A stretch of 64,000 bases of DNA from positions 3,914,969 to 3,978,968 of the forward strand of contig NZ_CP011032.1 of NCBI RefSeq assembly GCF_002310815.1. Direction: 5' to 3'. Positions 9,460 to 18,606 of the stretch are shown here, piece after piece (positions within the stretch are counted from its first letter, which is position 1; every line of letters begins with the position of its first letter). The notes beneath the pieces are model-generated. The model saw only the letters and a program-made list of their open reading frames with translations, was not told the DNA's origin and searched no databases. This DNA comes from Pseudoalteromonas tunicata (GTDB lineage: Bacteria > Pseudomonadota > Gammaproteobacteria > Enterobacterales > Alteromonadaceae). Both the position numbers and the translations under genes were made by a program.

Positions 9460-11559
9460 TTGTTACTTAAATCTACTTTCAACATATCACTACTCACCCT
9501 TTCTCTTATTAGTTCATGGTGTTTAGCCGACGAAAAAAAAGTCAGTAATGATTTGGAAACCATTGAAATATACAGCAAAAGCTATCGTTCAACCGGTACA
9601 AAGTCAGGATTAACCCCGATTGAATCTCCGATGAGCTTTGAAGTGTATGACAATAAATTATTGCAACTGCGCCAAGTAGACAGCGTTAATGAAGCATTAC
9701 GTTATGTACCTGGGGTGACACCAGAAAGCCGCGGGGTGGCGACCTTGTTCGACCAATATTCGATTCGCGGATTTGAAAGTTATCGCAATTATTATGATGG
9801 TTTACTGTTGCAGTACAACTTGGCTTATAACTTAGCGCCTCAAGTTGATGCTTTTGCCACCGAGAATGTTGAAGTACTCAAAGGCCCTACTTCGGTTTTA
9901 TATGGCTCGGCACCGCCAGGTGGCATGGTTAATCAAACCGCTAAAATGCCACAGCAAATTAGTCAACATTTAGTGCGCGCACGTCTTGGTATAAACAATT
10001 TAGCTGAACTCGCACTTGATAGTACCGGCATGTTAACTGAGCAGGTCAATTATCGTTTTATTGCATTAGGGCGCAGGCGCGATGGCCAACAAAAAACAAC
10101 TGAAGAGCAACGAACTATTATTGCTCCATCGGTCACGTTTGAAATCAGTGAAAAAACCAGTTTAAACCTAAATGTTTATTATCAAGATGACCCAAATATG
10201 CTGCCTTCATCCTCGCTACCAGGGCAAGGCACTGTTTACGCAGCCAGTTATGGCAAACTCGATGCCGATGCCTATGCGGGCGATAAAAATTGGACCATGT
10301 TTGAGCGGGAAGTCACCATGCTGGGCTTTAAACTCAATCATGAATTTAATGATAACAGCTCATTTTTACAAAACTTCCGTTATACCCTAGGTGATTCAAC
10401 GCTACGTAATACTTACGGTAAAGGACTCGCCGATGGTGATAAAATTTATAAACGCAGTGCCTATCAAACCATTGAAGATATCGAAGGGTTTGTTGTCGAT
10501 AATCAGTATGGCACTCATATAAGCACCGGAAAATTTAATCATAACCTATTAGTAGGCTTTGAATATCAAACCCTAGATTCGACATTTAACTACTCAGATA
10601 CCTTTGGTAATAACACCCCCGCTATCGATTTATCTCAACCTGATTATACTTTATTTAATATTGACCAACTGCCCTTAGATACCTACCAGCAATTTAGCCG
10701 ATTAGCACAACAGCAGCGTGGTTTTTATTTACAAGATGAGCTATCTCAAGATCAATTTACTGCCATTATTGGCTTACGCTACGACGATTTTACCAGCGTT
10801 AGTGAGGATGATGAAAGTGGCGATATAAGTGAAACTCATATCAATCAAAATGAACTGAGTATACGTTTAGCTGCTATTTACACTCTAGATAATGGCATCG
10901 CCCCTTATTTAAGTTATTCCGAATCATTTGAGCCAACAGCAGGCAAAGACTCCATCACTGGCAAAGCATTTAAACCAACAACTGCTAGCCAAATTGAGGC
11001 TGGAGTTAAATATCAAAATGACGCTGCCACAACGCGGATCACCGCCGCAATCTTTGATTTAAAGAAAAAAAATATGATCACCAGTACTCCCGATTTTATG
11101 AAAAAAACACAAAGCGGTGCAGTGCAATCAAAAGGCATTGAGCTAAGTATCTTTCAGCAAGTCAATGATTATATTGATATAACAGCTAACATGACCAAGC
11201 TTGATATTAGCGTAACCGAAAATCCAAACGACCCGAGTTTAATCGGCAAGACGCCAATCTGGGTTGCACAGCAGCAGGCTTCTTTATGGCTTAATTACTA
11301 TTTTAGTCAAAATTTTGAGCTCAATGGCGGCCTGCGTTATGTTGGTGAAAGTCAACTTGATAAACATAATACGGATGTGATCCCCGGCTATACTCTGCTT
11401 GATTTTGCAGCGTCTTATGACTTCAGCGATCAATATCGACTGGGTTTAGCTGTCAGTAACCTCACAGATAAACGCTATGTTGGCAGCTGTGTTGATGTTA
11501 GGCGTTGTTGGATGGGTGCTGAGCGTAGTATCGAATTAACACTCAATGCATCGTTTTAA
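9460..11559 (+). CDS. TonB-dependent siderophore receptor
   Basis: A 699-residue outer-membrane receptor of the FhuE/FoxA type. A signal peptide ends near SSWCLADE (residue ~24); a plug domain follows with YVPGVTPESRG, QYSIRGFES and the conserved NVEVLKGPTSVLYGSAPPGG; then a 22-strand barrel ends in the terminal phenylalanine of LTLNASF. Translation appears to start at TTG (9460) directly behind a perfect AGGAGG at 9450-9455, with no better ATG. It is divergent from the siderophore operon and behind a probable Fur box, so it should import the ferric form of the cluster's hydroxamate product. Confidence 0.93.
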   Translation: MLLKSTFNISLLTLSLISSWCLADEKKVSNDLETIEIYSKSYRSTGTKSGLTPIESPMSFEVYDNKLLQLRQVDSVNEALRYVPGVTPESRGVATLFDQYSIRGFESYRNYYDGLLLQYNLAYNLAPQVDAFATENVEVLKGPTSVLYGSAPPGGMVNQTAKMPQQISQHLVRARLGINNLAELALDSTGMLTEQVNYRFIALGRRRDGQQKTTEEQRTIIAPSVTFEISEKTSLNLNVYYQDDPNMLPSSSLPGQGTVYAASYGKLDADAYAGDKNWTMFEREVTMLGFKLNHEFNDNSSFLQNFRYTLGDSTLRNTYGKGLADGDKIYKRSAYQTIEDIEGFVVDNQYGTHISTGKFNHNLLVGFEYQTLDSTFNYSDTFGNNTPAIDLSQPDYTLFNIDQLPLDTYQQFSRLAQQQRGFYLQDELSQDQFTAIIGLRYDDFTSVSEDDESGDISETHINQNELSIRLAAIYTLDNGIAPYLSYSESFEPTAGKDSITGKAFKPTTASQIEAGVKYQNDAATTRITAAIFDLKKKNMITSTPDFMKKTQSGAVQSKGIELSIFQQVNDYIDITANMTKLDISVTENPNDPSLIGKTPIWVAQQQASLWLNYYFSQNFELNGGLRYVGESQLDKHNTDVIPGYTLLDFAASYDFSDQYRLGLAVSNLTDKRYVGSCVDVRRCWMGAERSIELTLNASF

Positions 11560-11569
11560 TTAAACTGCT

Positions 11570-11606
11570 CTTTAGGCAACCTGCTACTAAATGGGTTTGC
11601 CTAAAG
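11570..11606 (+). terminator. Weak hairpin after receptor gene
   Basis: CTTTAGGCAA (11570-11579) is perfectly complementary to TTGCCTAAAG (11597-11606), with a 17-nt loop and only ATTT after it. It lies 11 nt past the receptor stop codon. It may terminate, but the loop is long and the T tract short. Confidence 0.45.
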
Positions 11607-11737
11607 ATTTAACCGCTCGTTCATCGGCCAAACAAACCGTTTATCGGGTAAAAATACACTTTATCACTTCCCCATGTATTGCTATTGGACTTTTCATACA
11701 CTGCCTCATAGATAGTAAAAATTAGGGTCTCGTCGTT

Positions 11738-12931
11738 ATGAACTATATTTTTTTGAGCTTACTACTTTGTTCGTTTTGCTCATTAGCAAGTACCAGTAAT
11801 ATCAGTGTGCGCAACCTCAATCAGCTGCAAAATAGTGCCAACAGCGTGCTGTTTGCCGCCGAAGATAGCCACAGCTACTTTTTTGCCTTAGATGCCGATT
11901 ATGAAAATCAGGGGTTTCGTGTTGCCGCAACCGCTTGGCACGAAAAACGTGATGGCCAAGCCAGCGAGCATAAACTTGAACTCGCTGAGTTTTTATATGA
12001 TTTTTCGATTGCAGATTGGCAACTCTCGCTGGGTAAAAAAAAGGTTGATTGGGGTGTCGGTTATGGCTTTCGCCCGCTTGATTTGTTCTCACCAATTGAC
12101 CCTCTGGCTATCAATACTGCGGTTGCAGCGGGGACTTGGCAGTTAAGCGCAGATTGGTTTAGCAGCGATGGTACATGGACAACATTGTGCAACCAAAGCC
12201 AAGCATTTTACAAAGTAGCAGGGCAGCAACAAGATAAAAGTCTGGGCTGTGGTGCACGATATTATGGTTATTTTGATCAGTGGGAATTACAAGGTTTAGC
12301 GCATTACGACCAAGATATGAAACTGCGTTTTGGTGGCAGCGCATTAAGTGTTCTCAACGACAACCTTGAAGTACATGCCTCAATCCTGTGGCAACACACT
12401 TATTTAGGGGCACAATTTACGCCACCAGAGTTAACCGCAACCGAGTTTGTTAATCCGGTCGAATCGCTTTGGCAACAGGGTGCGCTCCAAAGTTTAATGG
12501 GCGTTAATTTTAGTACCTCATATGGGGTGACTTTGATTGCTGAATATTGGTTTGATGGCCGTTCGCCATCAAAAAACCAATGGAAAAATATGATAAAAGG
12601 CCTTGATGCCCAAGTTGCCACCCGCGCAAGCAATCCGCTTAGCCGCCATTATATTGCAGCGCAGCAGCAGTTGTTTTCGAGCCAAAATTTATTTAAAAAT
12701 AACCTCATGCTTCATGCTCGTTATAGCTACAACAATTGGCGTCCTGAGCTCACGTTATTGCTCAACCCAGACGATTTAGGTTTATCGGTCAATGCCAAAA
12801 TGAATTATATTTGGCCCAATGGCCACGCAGCGCAACTGGGCTTAAAGCGCTATTTAGGCCCAGCTGACAGTATTTATAAACAACTCGATTTTGATACCAC
12901 AGCCTATGCAGGATTTACCTTGGTTTTCTAA
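11738..12931 (+). CDS. Outer-membrane beta-barrel protein of unknown function
   Basis: A 397-residue protein with a signal peptide (MNYIFLSLLLCSFCSLAST) and then alternating short beta-type segments rich in aromatic residues, ending in AGFTLVF with the C-terminal Phe typical of barrel proteins. The segment KKVDWGVGYGFRPLDLFSP resembles porin-like barrels encoded beside LolA-like proteins and MacB/LolC-type permeases. I cannot name the family with confidence. It is followed by its own strong terminator at 12958 and precedes the ABC/LolA-like genes, so it may be the outer-membrane part of the same export route. Confidence 0.7.
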   Translation: MNYIFLSLLLCSFCSLASTSNISVRNLNQLQNSANSVLFAAEDSHSYFFALDADYENQGFRVAATAWHEKRDGQASEHKLELAEFLYDFSIADWQLSLGKKKVDWGVGYGFRPLDLFSPIDPLAINTAVAAGTWQLSADWFSSDGTWTTLCNQSQAFYKVAGQQQDKSLGCGARYYGYFDQWELQGLAHYDQDMKLRFGGSALSVLNDNLEVHASILWQHTYLGAQFTPPELTATEFVNPVESLWQQGALQSLMGVNFSTSYGVTLIAEYWFDGRSPSKNQWKNMIKGLDAQVATRASNPLSRHYIAAQQQLFSSQNLFKNNLMLHARYSYNNWRPELTLLLNPDDLGLSVNAKMNYIWPNGHAAQLGLKRYLGPADSIYKQLDFDTTAYAGFTLVF

Positions 12932-12957
12932 AAGCCATCGACCTAGCGCACTTTTAT

Positions 12958-12989
12958 AAGCCGGTTAATCATTTGATTAGCCGGCTTTT
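12958..12989 (+). terminator. Rho-independent terminator
   Basis: The stem AAGCCGGTTAATCA pairs with TGATTAGCCGGCTT with one G-T pair, and TTTT follows. It lies 27 nt after the barrel-protein gene and separates it from the export operon that starts at 13377. Confidence 0.85.
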
Positions 12990-13376
12990 GCTTTTATAGC
13001 CAATGGATTTCAACATCCACGTAGGCGGCAAGCACCTCAACCCTCATCAGCATAGATTCTCTGCATGATTGAGGTGAAGGCGCGCGGCCAACACCCGTGA
13101 TCTTCAAAGACAGCGGGTATATAGCCAAACATGAATACTCGACACTTCCATCTACGGCAACTTAAAACAGCCAAAGCGTTAAATTCTGAACACCTAAGCG
13201 GCATCGGCCAATCTCTGTTACTGCCATTTATCGCCATTATTGACAACTCATCCGCTAAAACGACAGTTTATCGCCTCGGCCAACACCGCTTGTCATTTCC
13301 CCTTATGCTTATTTCATCAAAAGAAATAACACCACAACAAAACGTGGTTTACATATAAATCAACTGGACACGAACA
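12990..13376. other. Gene-free leader of the export operon
   Basis: About 390 bp with no convincing gene. Short open frames exist on both strands but lack ribosome sites and recognisable sequence. A small hairpin (ACCAC at 13331 with GTGGT at 13344) lies 28 bp before the next start. The region should contain the promoter for the 13377-17600 genes; I cannot place it confidently. Confidence 0.4.
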
Positions 13377-14018
13377 ATGAAAAAACTAACAACCCTTTCA
13401 ATTTTAACTGCTGCTATCAGCCTCTCTTTCGCCAGTGTTGCGGTTGAAATTCCAGAGCAAATTATTACGCAACACACTGCTGGCTTAAATGGCGATGCCA
13501 ATGCCAATCAAAACGCGATTGATGCGTTACAAATTTTAGCTAAAGAAGACGCTACCGATGCAGTGTTATATTCGCTGTTAGGTAGTAGTGAAACAGCACA
13601 AGCACGTTATGTTGACCAACCTTGGCAAAAAATGAAATTTGCTGAAAAAGGCTTAGCGCATTTAGACAAATCACTCAATTTATTAAAACGCCCAGACACA
13701 GCACCGAATGTAACATTCCAAGTCACCACGACAGCGGCTTGCACCTTTATAAAAGTACCAAAAATGTTTAATCGTTTTGAGCAAGGTTACGGTTTAATTC
13801 AAGGTTTAGTCAGTGCACCAGGTTTTGCGTACGCGCCAGCCCGCGCCAAAGTCGGTGCTTATTTATGCGCGATTGAAGCGGCGACCGCAGCAAAAAATAC
13901 CACACAAGCACTCGCCTTTATTGAACAAGTAAACAAGATTGCACCACAAGGTCCACACATTGCAGCGCTTGAAAAATTTAAAGCGCAAAACACTGAACTC
14001 GCACAAGCAGGAGAATAG
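13377..14018 (+). CDS. Periplasmic TPR-like protein of unknown function
   Basis: A 213-residue protein with a signal peptide (SLSFASVAVEIP, cleavage near residue 23), then mostly alanine-rich helical sequence. ILAKEDATDAVLYSLLGSSE and AEKGLAHLDKSLNLLKR look like TPR-type helices, so a protein-binding role is likely. It is the first gene of the ABC-transporter operon, with the ATPase start 3 nt after its stop. Similar small helical proteins occur next to LolD/MacB-type ABC genes. Its precise function is unknown. Confidence 0.65.
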   Translation: MKKLTTLSILTAAISLSFASVAVEIPEQIITQHTAGLNGDANANQNAIDALQILAKEDATDAVLYSLLGSSETAQARYVDQPWQKMKFAEKGLAHLDKSLNLLKRPDTAPNVTFQVTTTAACTFIKVPKMFNRFEQGYGLIQGLVSAPGFAYAPARAKVGAYLCAIEAATAAKNTTQALAFIEQVNKIAPQGPHIAALEKFKAQNTELAQAGE

Positions 14019-14020
14019 CC

Positions 14021-14746
14021 ATGTTACGCTTTGAAGAGTTAACTAAATCTTATTGTACTGCTCACAATCAGGTTCACGCTTTGAAAAGCGTACAAGGCCA
14101 CATTGAAAAAGGAACGACCGTGGCGTTATGCGGTCCTTCTGGGAGCGGTAAATCAACGCTGCTTAATATCTGCGGCCTATTAGATCCTGAGTATCAAGGT
14201 AAAATTTACCTCGACAACGAGCTAGTACCGCACAATAAAAAAGCATTAACCCAACTACGCCGCGAAAAAATAGGCTTTATTTTTCAGCGTTATAACTTAA
14301 TTCCGGTGATGACTGCGTTCGAAAATATAGAATATCCATTATTAATGTTGGGCATCAGCAAAAGCGAGCGTTACAAACGTGTAGCAAAAATGATTGAAGC
14401 CGTTGGTTTAGCAAAATTTGCCAAGCAACGTCCCGACCAATTATCCGGAGGTCAACAACAGCGTGTTGCGATTGCCCGCGCCTTAGTAAAAGAACCAGCA
14501 CTCATTATTGCTGATGAACCAACAGCAAACCTTGATACTGAAACAGCACACTTAGTGATTGATTTAATGCGCACTTTAGGTAAACAACTCGGTTGCACCT
14601 TTTTAATTGCGACACACGATCACCGTATGACAGACCGCTGTGACCGAATTTTAACCTTAAGTGATGGCAACATTGTTGAGCAAACCACCACTCCTTTACA
14701 CCCTGTTTCACACAACCACACTTCGGAGGCTTTATGCTTTGGTTAA
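14021..14746 (+). CDS. ABC transporter ATPase, LolD/MacB type
   Basis: A 241-residue ATP-binding subunit. Walker A is CGPSGSGKST (residues ~38-47), the Q-loop FQRYNLIPVMTAFENIEYP, the signature LSGGQQQRVAIARALV, Walker B LIIADEPTANLD, and the switch histidine ATHDH. These features place it in the MacB/LolD/FtsE group, which powers extraction or transport of lipids, lipoproteins or peptides rather than classical solute pumping. A good AGGAGA site precedes the start. Its end overlaps the permease gene by 13 nt. Confidence 0.92.
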   Translation: MLRFEELTKSYCTAHNQVHALKSVQGHIEKGTTVALCGPSGSGKSTLLNICGLLDPEYQGKIYLDNELVPHNKKALTQLRREKIGFIFQRYNLIPVMTAFENIEYPLLMLGISKSERYKRVAKMIEAVGLAKFAKQRPDQLSGGQQQRVAIARALVKEPALIIADEPTANLDTETAHLVIDLMRTLGKQLGCTFLIATHDHRMTDRCDRILTLSDGNIVEQTTTPLHPVSHNHTSEALCFG

Positions 14747-15951
14747 ACTATGCTTTTTTGAACGTTTTGCGTAATGGTCGCCGTTCATTTTTCACCATTT
14801 TAGTTACAGCAATTGCCATGACAGCCATTTTAACGAGTAGCGGTTTTGCATTATTTACTTACCACTCATTGGCTGAAAAAGCCGCGCGTGATGAAGGTAA
14901 CATGACCATTAGCCACCCGAAGTTTTTTACCGATGAAGAAGATGCGCCAATGGAATTTGGTCTAGCCGGATTTGAAAGTATTCGTGACCAAATGCTCGCC
15001 GATGACGAAGTAAAAGCTGTGTTGCCCCGCATCAACTTTAATGGTTTGGTGTCGAACGGTGATAAAAGCGCTATTTTTATCGGTCTCGGTGTTGAAGCGC
15101 ACGAATTTAGAGTCAAAGGGCCATTTTTGAATATGCTCGAAGGCAGCGCCTTATCAAGCTTTACTAATGAAACAGATTTACCACAAGTTGTCTTAGCGCA
15201 AGGTTTAGCCCGCAGCTTAAAGGTAAAAGTTGGTGACGTGATTACCTTACTCAGCACCACCACAGAAGGCGCATTAAATGCCTATGATTTTAGCGTAAAA
15301 GGAATTTATACCACTGGCGTACCAGACCTTGATAAACGCCAACTTTATATCGACATTGAAAATGCAAAATCACTGATTAATACAGACAAAGTGAGCAGCT
15401 TAGCAGTGTATTTATTCGATATTGAAAAAACGCAAAGCAAATTAAACGACTATGCGGCCCGTGATAGTTCACTGTTATTCACGCCTTGGTGGCAACGTGC
15501 ATTTTACTATCAATCAGTACGTGATTTATATAATCGTATCTTTGGTTTACTCGGTTTCATTATGATTTTAGTAGTGTTTTTCTCTATCTCTAACACCATG
15601 GGCATGACAGTGGCTGAACGTACTCGTGAAATTGGCACTATTGCCGCAATGGGCAGCTACAAAAGCGAAATCATCCGTAACTTCGCTTTAGAGTCCTGCA
15701 TTATTGGCCTGATGGGTGCGGCGTTAGGTGTGGTGTTATCGGGTGTCACGACTTGGGCATTACTGGTTTTTGGTTTAGAGATGCCACCACCACCAGGTAG
15801 CAGCCAAGGTTACCCGTTAATGATTGAGTTCTCATGGCCACTTGCCATTGCCACCAGCTTAATTTTAACCGTGATTTGTATGTTAGCAGCTTTAAAAGCA
15901 GCGAATACTGGTTGTAATAAAAATATTACGGATGCATTGGCTCATGTTTAA
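14734..15951 (+). CDS. ABC transporter permease, FtsX/MacB/LolC type
   Basis: A 405-residue permease with one membrane span at residues ~18-45, a ~220-residue periplasmic MacB-like core, and three C-terminal spans in an FtsX domain (NTMGMTVAERTREIGTIAAM is the family's conserved cytoplasmic segment). It should form a homodimer with the ATPase just upstream, which it overlaps. With the LolA-like gene next, it looks like a dedicated mechanotransmission-type exporter that hands a hydrophobic cargo to a periplasmic carrier. The general Lol system of this genome would be elsewhere. Confidence 0.9.
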   Translation: MLWLNYAFLNVLRNGRRSFFTILVTAIAMTAILTSSGFALFTYHSLAEKAARDEGNMTISHPKFFTDEEDAPMEFGLAGFESIRDQMLADDEVKAVLPRINFNGLVSNGDKSAIFIGLGVEAHEFRVKGPFLNMLEGSALSSFTNETDLPQVVLAQGLARSLKVKVGDVITLLSTTTEGALNAYDFSVKGIYTTGVPDLDKRQLYIDIENAKSLINTDKVSSLAVYLFDIEKTQSKLNDYAARDSSLLFTPWWQRAFYYQSVRDLYNRIFGLLGFIMILVVFFSISNTMGMTVAERTREIGTIAAMGSYKSEIIRNFALESCIIGLMGAALGVVLSGVTTWALLVFGLEMPPPPGSSQGYPLMIEFSWPLAIATSLILTVICMLAALKAANTGCNKNITDALAHV

Positions 15952-15988
15952 CCATGCGCCAACCTCCCTCAAATCAAAGGATCATATT

Positions 15989-16753
15989 ATGTTTTTCAGT
16001 CATTTAAATAAAAAAATACGCCTAAGCACCTTACTCACAATCGGTCTATTAAGTATCGGCACATTAGAAGCAGCACCGCTTGATACATTGCAAATTTTAG
16101 AAAAAGCAGAACAGTATCGCGTTAAAAACGAATCTGCGGTTATTAACTGTGAGGTCGAAGTTTTTAAAGCCGAACAACTACAAAAAACCCGCCTTTACAA
16201 AGTATTTGCAGGTACGCAAGAGCGCTCATTGGTGGTGTTTCAATCACCAGCCGATGCAGGACAAAAAGTATTAATGAAAGGCAAAGATTTTTGGATGTTT
16301 ATGCCGAAAAGCCGCCGCCCAATTCGTATTACCCCAATGCAAAAACTACTCGGTGATGCAGCGCTCGGTGATATTGCAACATTAAGCTGGAGCAAACAAT
16401 ATCAAGTGACCGCGCAGCAACAAACTGATTCAACGCTTCATTTTACCCTTGAAGCAAAAACTGATGCCGCCAGCTACCAAAAAATTGAGCTAACCCTTAA
16501 TAGCCAAGACTCATTTCCGATTAGCGCCGATTTATACCTGCGCTCTGGCATGTTAGCTAAAACCGCCACCTTTACCCGAGGCGAACGTGATGGCGAAACT
16601 CGTGTAGTAGCAATGACCTTACAAGATCAAATGAAAACCGATAATAAAACCGTAATTCATTATCGCCAAACCCAAGCGATGGAAATACCCGAGAAACTGT
16701 TTAATCCACAAATTTTAATTCGCAGCGACCTAGAGCAGTTACTTGCTGAATAA
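15989..16753 (+). CDS. LolA-like periplasmic lipid/lipoprotein carrier
   Basis: A 254-residue protein with a signal peptide (LLTIGLLSIGTLEAAP, cleavage near residue 29) and the sequence style of the LolA-like outer-membrane lipoprotein-sorting family: KVLMKGKDFWMFMPKSRRP, then ITPMQKLLGDAALGDIATL. This fold is an open half-barrel that shields acyl chains. I placed the start at 15989 behind AAAGGATC; an upstream ATG at 15932 would overlap the permease gene and give no signal peptide at the N-terminus. It fits a role in ferrying a hydrophobic product across the periplasm. Confidence 0.85.
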   Translation: MFFSHLNKKIRLSTLLTIGLLSIGTLEAAPLDTLQILEKAEQYRVKNESAVINCEVEVFKAEQLQKTRLYKVFAGTQERSLVVFQSPADAGQKVLMKGKDFWMFMPKSRRPIRITPMQKLLGDAALGDIATLSWSKQYQVTAQQQTDSTLHFTLEAKTDAASYQKIELTLNSQDSFPISADLYLRSGMLAKTATFTRGERDGETRVVAMTLQDQMKTDNKTVIHYRQTQAMEIPEKLFNPQILIRSDLEQLLAE

Positions 16754-16763
16754 TTTAAAAAAC

Positions 16764-16788
16764 GGGTTAGCGGCTTTGCTGCTAGCCC
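16764..16788 (+). other. Short intra-operon hairpin
   Basis: GGGTTAGC pairs with GCTAGCCC (one G-T pair) across a 9-nt loop in the 64-bp gap between the LolA-like and phosphopantetheinyl transferase genes. TAAAAA follows, with no T tract. It may protect or attenuate the transcript; it does not look like a full terminator. Confidence 0.35.
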
Positions 16789-16817
16789 TAAAAAGCCCAC
16801 ACTAAGAGTGTAAAAAC

Positions 16818-17600
16818 ATGAATAACACCTTGTCTTTAAATAAAAACCAAGTGGATGTTTGGCAAGCATTTCCAATGCAATTGCAAGACCCAAGTACACT
16901 CGCGCAGTTGCAAAGTTTAGTCACGGTTGAAGAGCATCAAACCATTTTACAATGCAAACGCCCACTTGAACGCCATACCAAATTAGTAACGCGTGCATTG
17001 GCTCGCTATGCTTTAGCGAAGTACCTCACGGTTGACCCATTAGAAATTGTATTTAAGAAGTCTCTACATGGTAAACCCAGCATTGCGTCACCTGAGTGTG
17101 AGTTATCGTTTAATCTCTCACATAGCGCAGATTTTGTAATGTGTGCCATTACTAAACAAGCTCAAATTGGTATCGATGTCGAAAAAATCAGATATAAACC
17201 TTCATTACTCAAAATGGGTGAAACGGTTTTTAACCAGCAAGAACTAACTGATATCGCAAGTTTCACTGGCCCAGCACAGCATCGTCGCTTCTTCGATTAC
17301 TGGACATTAAAAGAGTCTTTTGTCAAAGCAACTGGCGCAGGGTTAACCACACCATTACAGTCGATTACTTGTCAGCCAGGTCATATAAAGGCGCAACTAC
17401 AGTTGGCGACTGAATTTATCGACCGCGATAAACATTGGCAATGTTATCTTTGGCCAATCAGCCAGCAACATCGTTTAGCGATTACATTAGATAAACAACA
17501 CCCTGAACCGACCGATATTAGGTGCTTTCACTTTTTCCCGGCAACATCGAACACTCTTTTTGACGTTGCTCCATCCGAGCCTCTCCCTCTGAGCGCGTAA
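16818..17600 (+). CDS. 4'-phosphopantetheinyl transferase, Sfp type
   Basis: A 260-residue enzyme that would attach the phosphopantetheine arm of CoA to a carrier protein. Both family signatures are present: IGIDVEKIR (Mg-binding Asp and Glu) near residue 117, and FFDYWTLKESFVKATGAGL near residue 170, matching WxxKEA with Ser for Ala. A FNLSHSADFV segment precedes them. Lying between the exporter genes and the carrier-protein operon, it is probably the dedicated activator of the carrier protein at 19721. Its stop codon lies in the loop of a terminator hairpin. Confidence 0.92.
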   Translation: MNNTLSLNKNQVDVWQAFPMQLQDPSTLAQLQSLVTVEEHQTILQCKRPLERHTKLVTRALARYALAKYLTVDPLEIVFKKSLHGKPSIASPECELSFNLSHSADFVMCAITKQAQIGIDVEKIRYKPSLLKMGETVFNQQELTDIASFTGPAQHRRFFDYWTLKESFVKATGAGLTTPLQSITCQPGHIKAQLQLATEFIDRDKHWQCYLWPISQQHRLAITLDKQHPEPTDIRCFHFFPATSNTLFDVAPSEPLPLSA

Positions 17601-17608
17601 CAGCGCTC
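17591..17608 (+). terminator. Probable terminator of the export/PPTase operon
   Basis: GAGCGC and GCGCTC form a 6-bp GC-rich stem around a loop that contains the transferase stop codon, followed by TTCAATTATT. It is short but well placed before a gene-free kilobase. Confidence 0.5.
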
Positions 17609-17790
17609 TTCAATTATTAAACTGGCTTCAAACCTAAACTATACTCAGTTTACTCATAACTGAGCTAACAATTTAAGCCTAACCTTAGACTTTAACACTC
17701 CCTGCAAACTTCATCACCAAGCCAATCAAAACCTCAAAACTGGATCATAAATCTATCTAAGGCAACTAAGTTTAACGTTAAGGTATTGGT

Positions 17791-17867
17791 TTAACTTGCA
17801 TGTTCCCTTAACACTATCTAGCTAGAGAGAACATTTGATATTTAGCTTTAATTCAGAAACTTAGAAA
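17791..17867. repeat. Dispersed intergenic repeat, copy 1
   Basis: Segments TTAACTTGCA (17791-17800), TAGAGA (~17823) and a 31-bp stretch from 17837 beginning GATATTTA recur in the same order in the glmU-chemoreceptor gap (43267-43378). The 31-bp stretch matches at 25 positions by my count. The nature of the repeat is unknown. Confidence 0.4.
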
Positions 17868-18582
17868 TTACCTTACCCAGAACAAAGTGAGCTATTAAAG
17901 CCATTAAATAAAATCCGTCTTAAATCATTCTTTCTCGAACAAGATAATGTCATTGATAACAAGATAAATTGAATCGCCAAGAGCAAGGCTATGGCGAATT
18001 AATGCACAGAGCAGGCTCATAGCTAAAAACAAAAATCTTGACCATCACAAGACATTAAATTTAGCGGCTTATTGTTCGAAAAAAAGCAAAAGAATACCTT
18101 CGTTTTTGCGATTTTAACATCCTAAATTAGCTATAAAAACAACATACGATACATCAAAGTTCACCCCTAAAAACAAAATATAATGTTGTAGTTCTGGTGA
18201 TATTTTTAGGTGGCCAGTTCAAGCAATACAAACCTGACTTTATCCATCAGTTAGCCTGTATTTTTTCGTATCCTCGATTTTGGTAAATAAAAATCATAGC
18301 CATACGACCCATTCAACTTAAAAACAATCCATATCTTTTTACCATAGCCAAATACCCGCTTTTGATTGATGCCGTTTTCTTTCTTTAATTGATAACTCGG
18401 TCAGTTCTGCCCTTATTTCACGATAAAAGTCCCTAAAAACACTCATAAAAAGCACATAAAAACATTTGGTTTTTCTGAGTGACAACTCAAGTTATTGATA
18501 TTTAACAGTTATAAAAACAACAGTAAAGCAGGGGGTTTTCGCAAGGACTTCATACTTTCTCACACCAACAATGCAATCACTC

Positions 18583-18606
18583 CCAGCGAAAACAACAATA
18601 CGCTGG
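18583..18606 (+). promoter_or_regulatory. Leader hairpin before the peptide gene
   Basis: CCAGCG and CGCTGG form a 6-bp GC-rich stem with a 12-nt A-rich loop, 34 nt before the peptide start codon. It is the only GC-rich hairpin in this AT-rich leader, so it may control translation or transcript stability. Confidence 0.35.

Noticed and set aside
11817..12146. Overlapping open frames on both strands inside the barrel-protein gene
   Set aside because: Shadows of the 397-residue gene, which has a signal peptide and a barrel-type ending.
13131..13358. 75-codon open frame before the export operon
   Set aside because: No ribosome site, no family resemblance, overlapped by an open frame on the other strand; composition looks non-coding.
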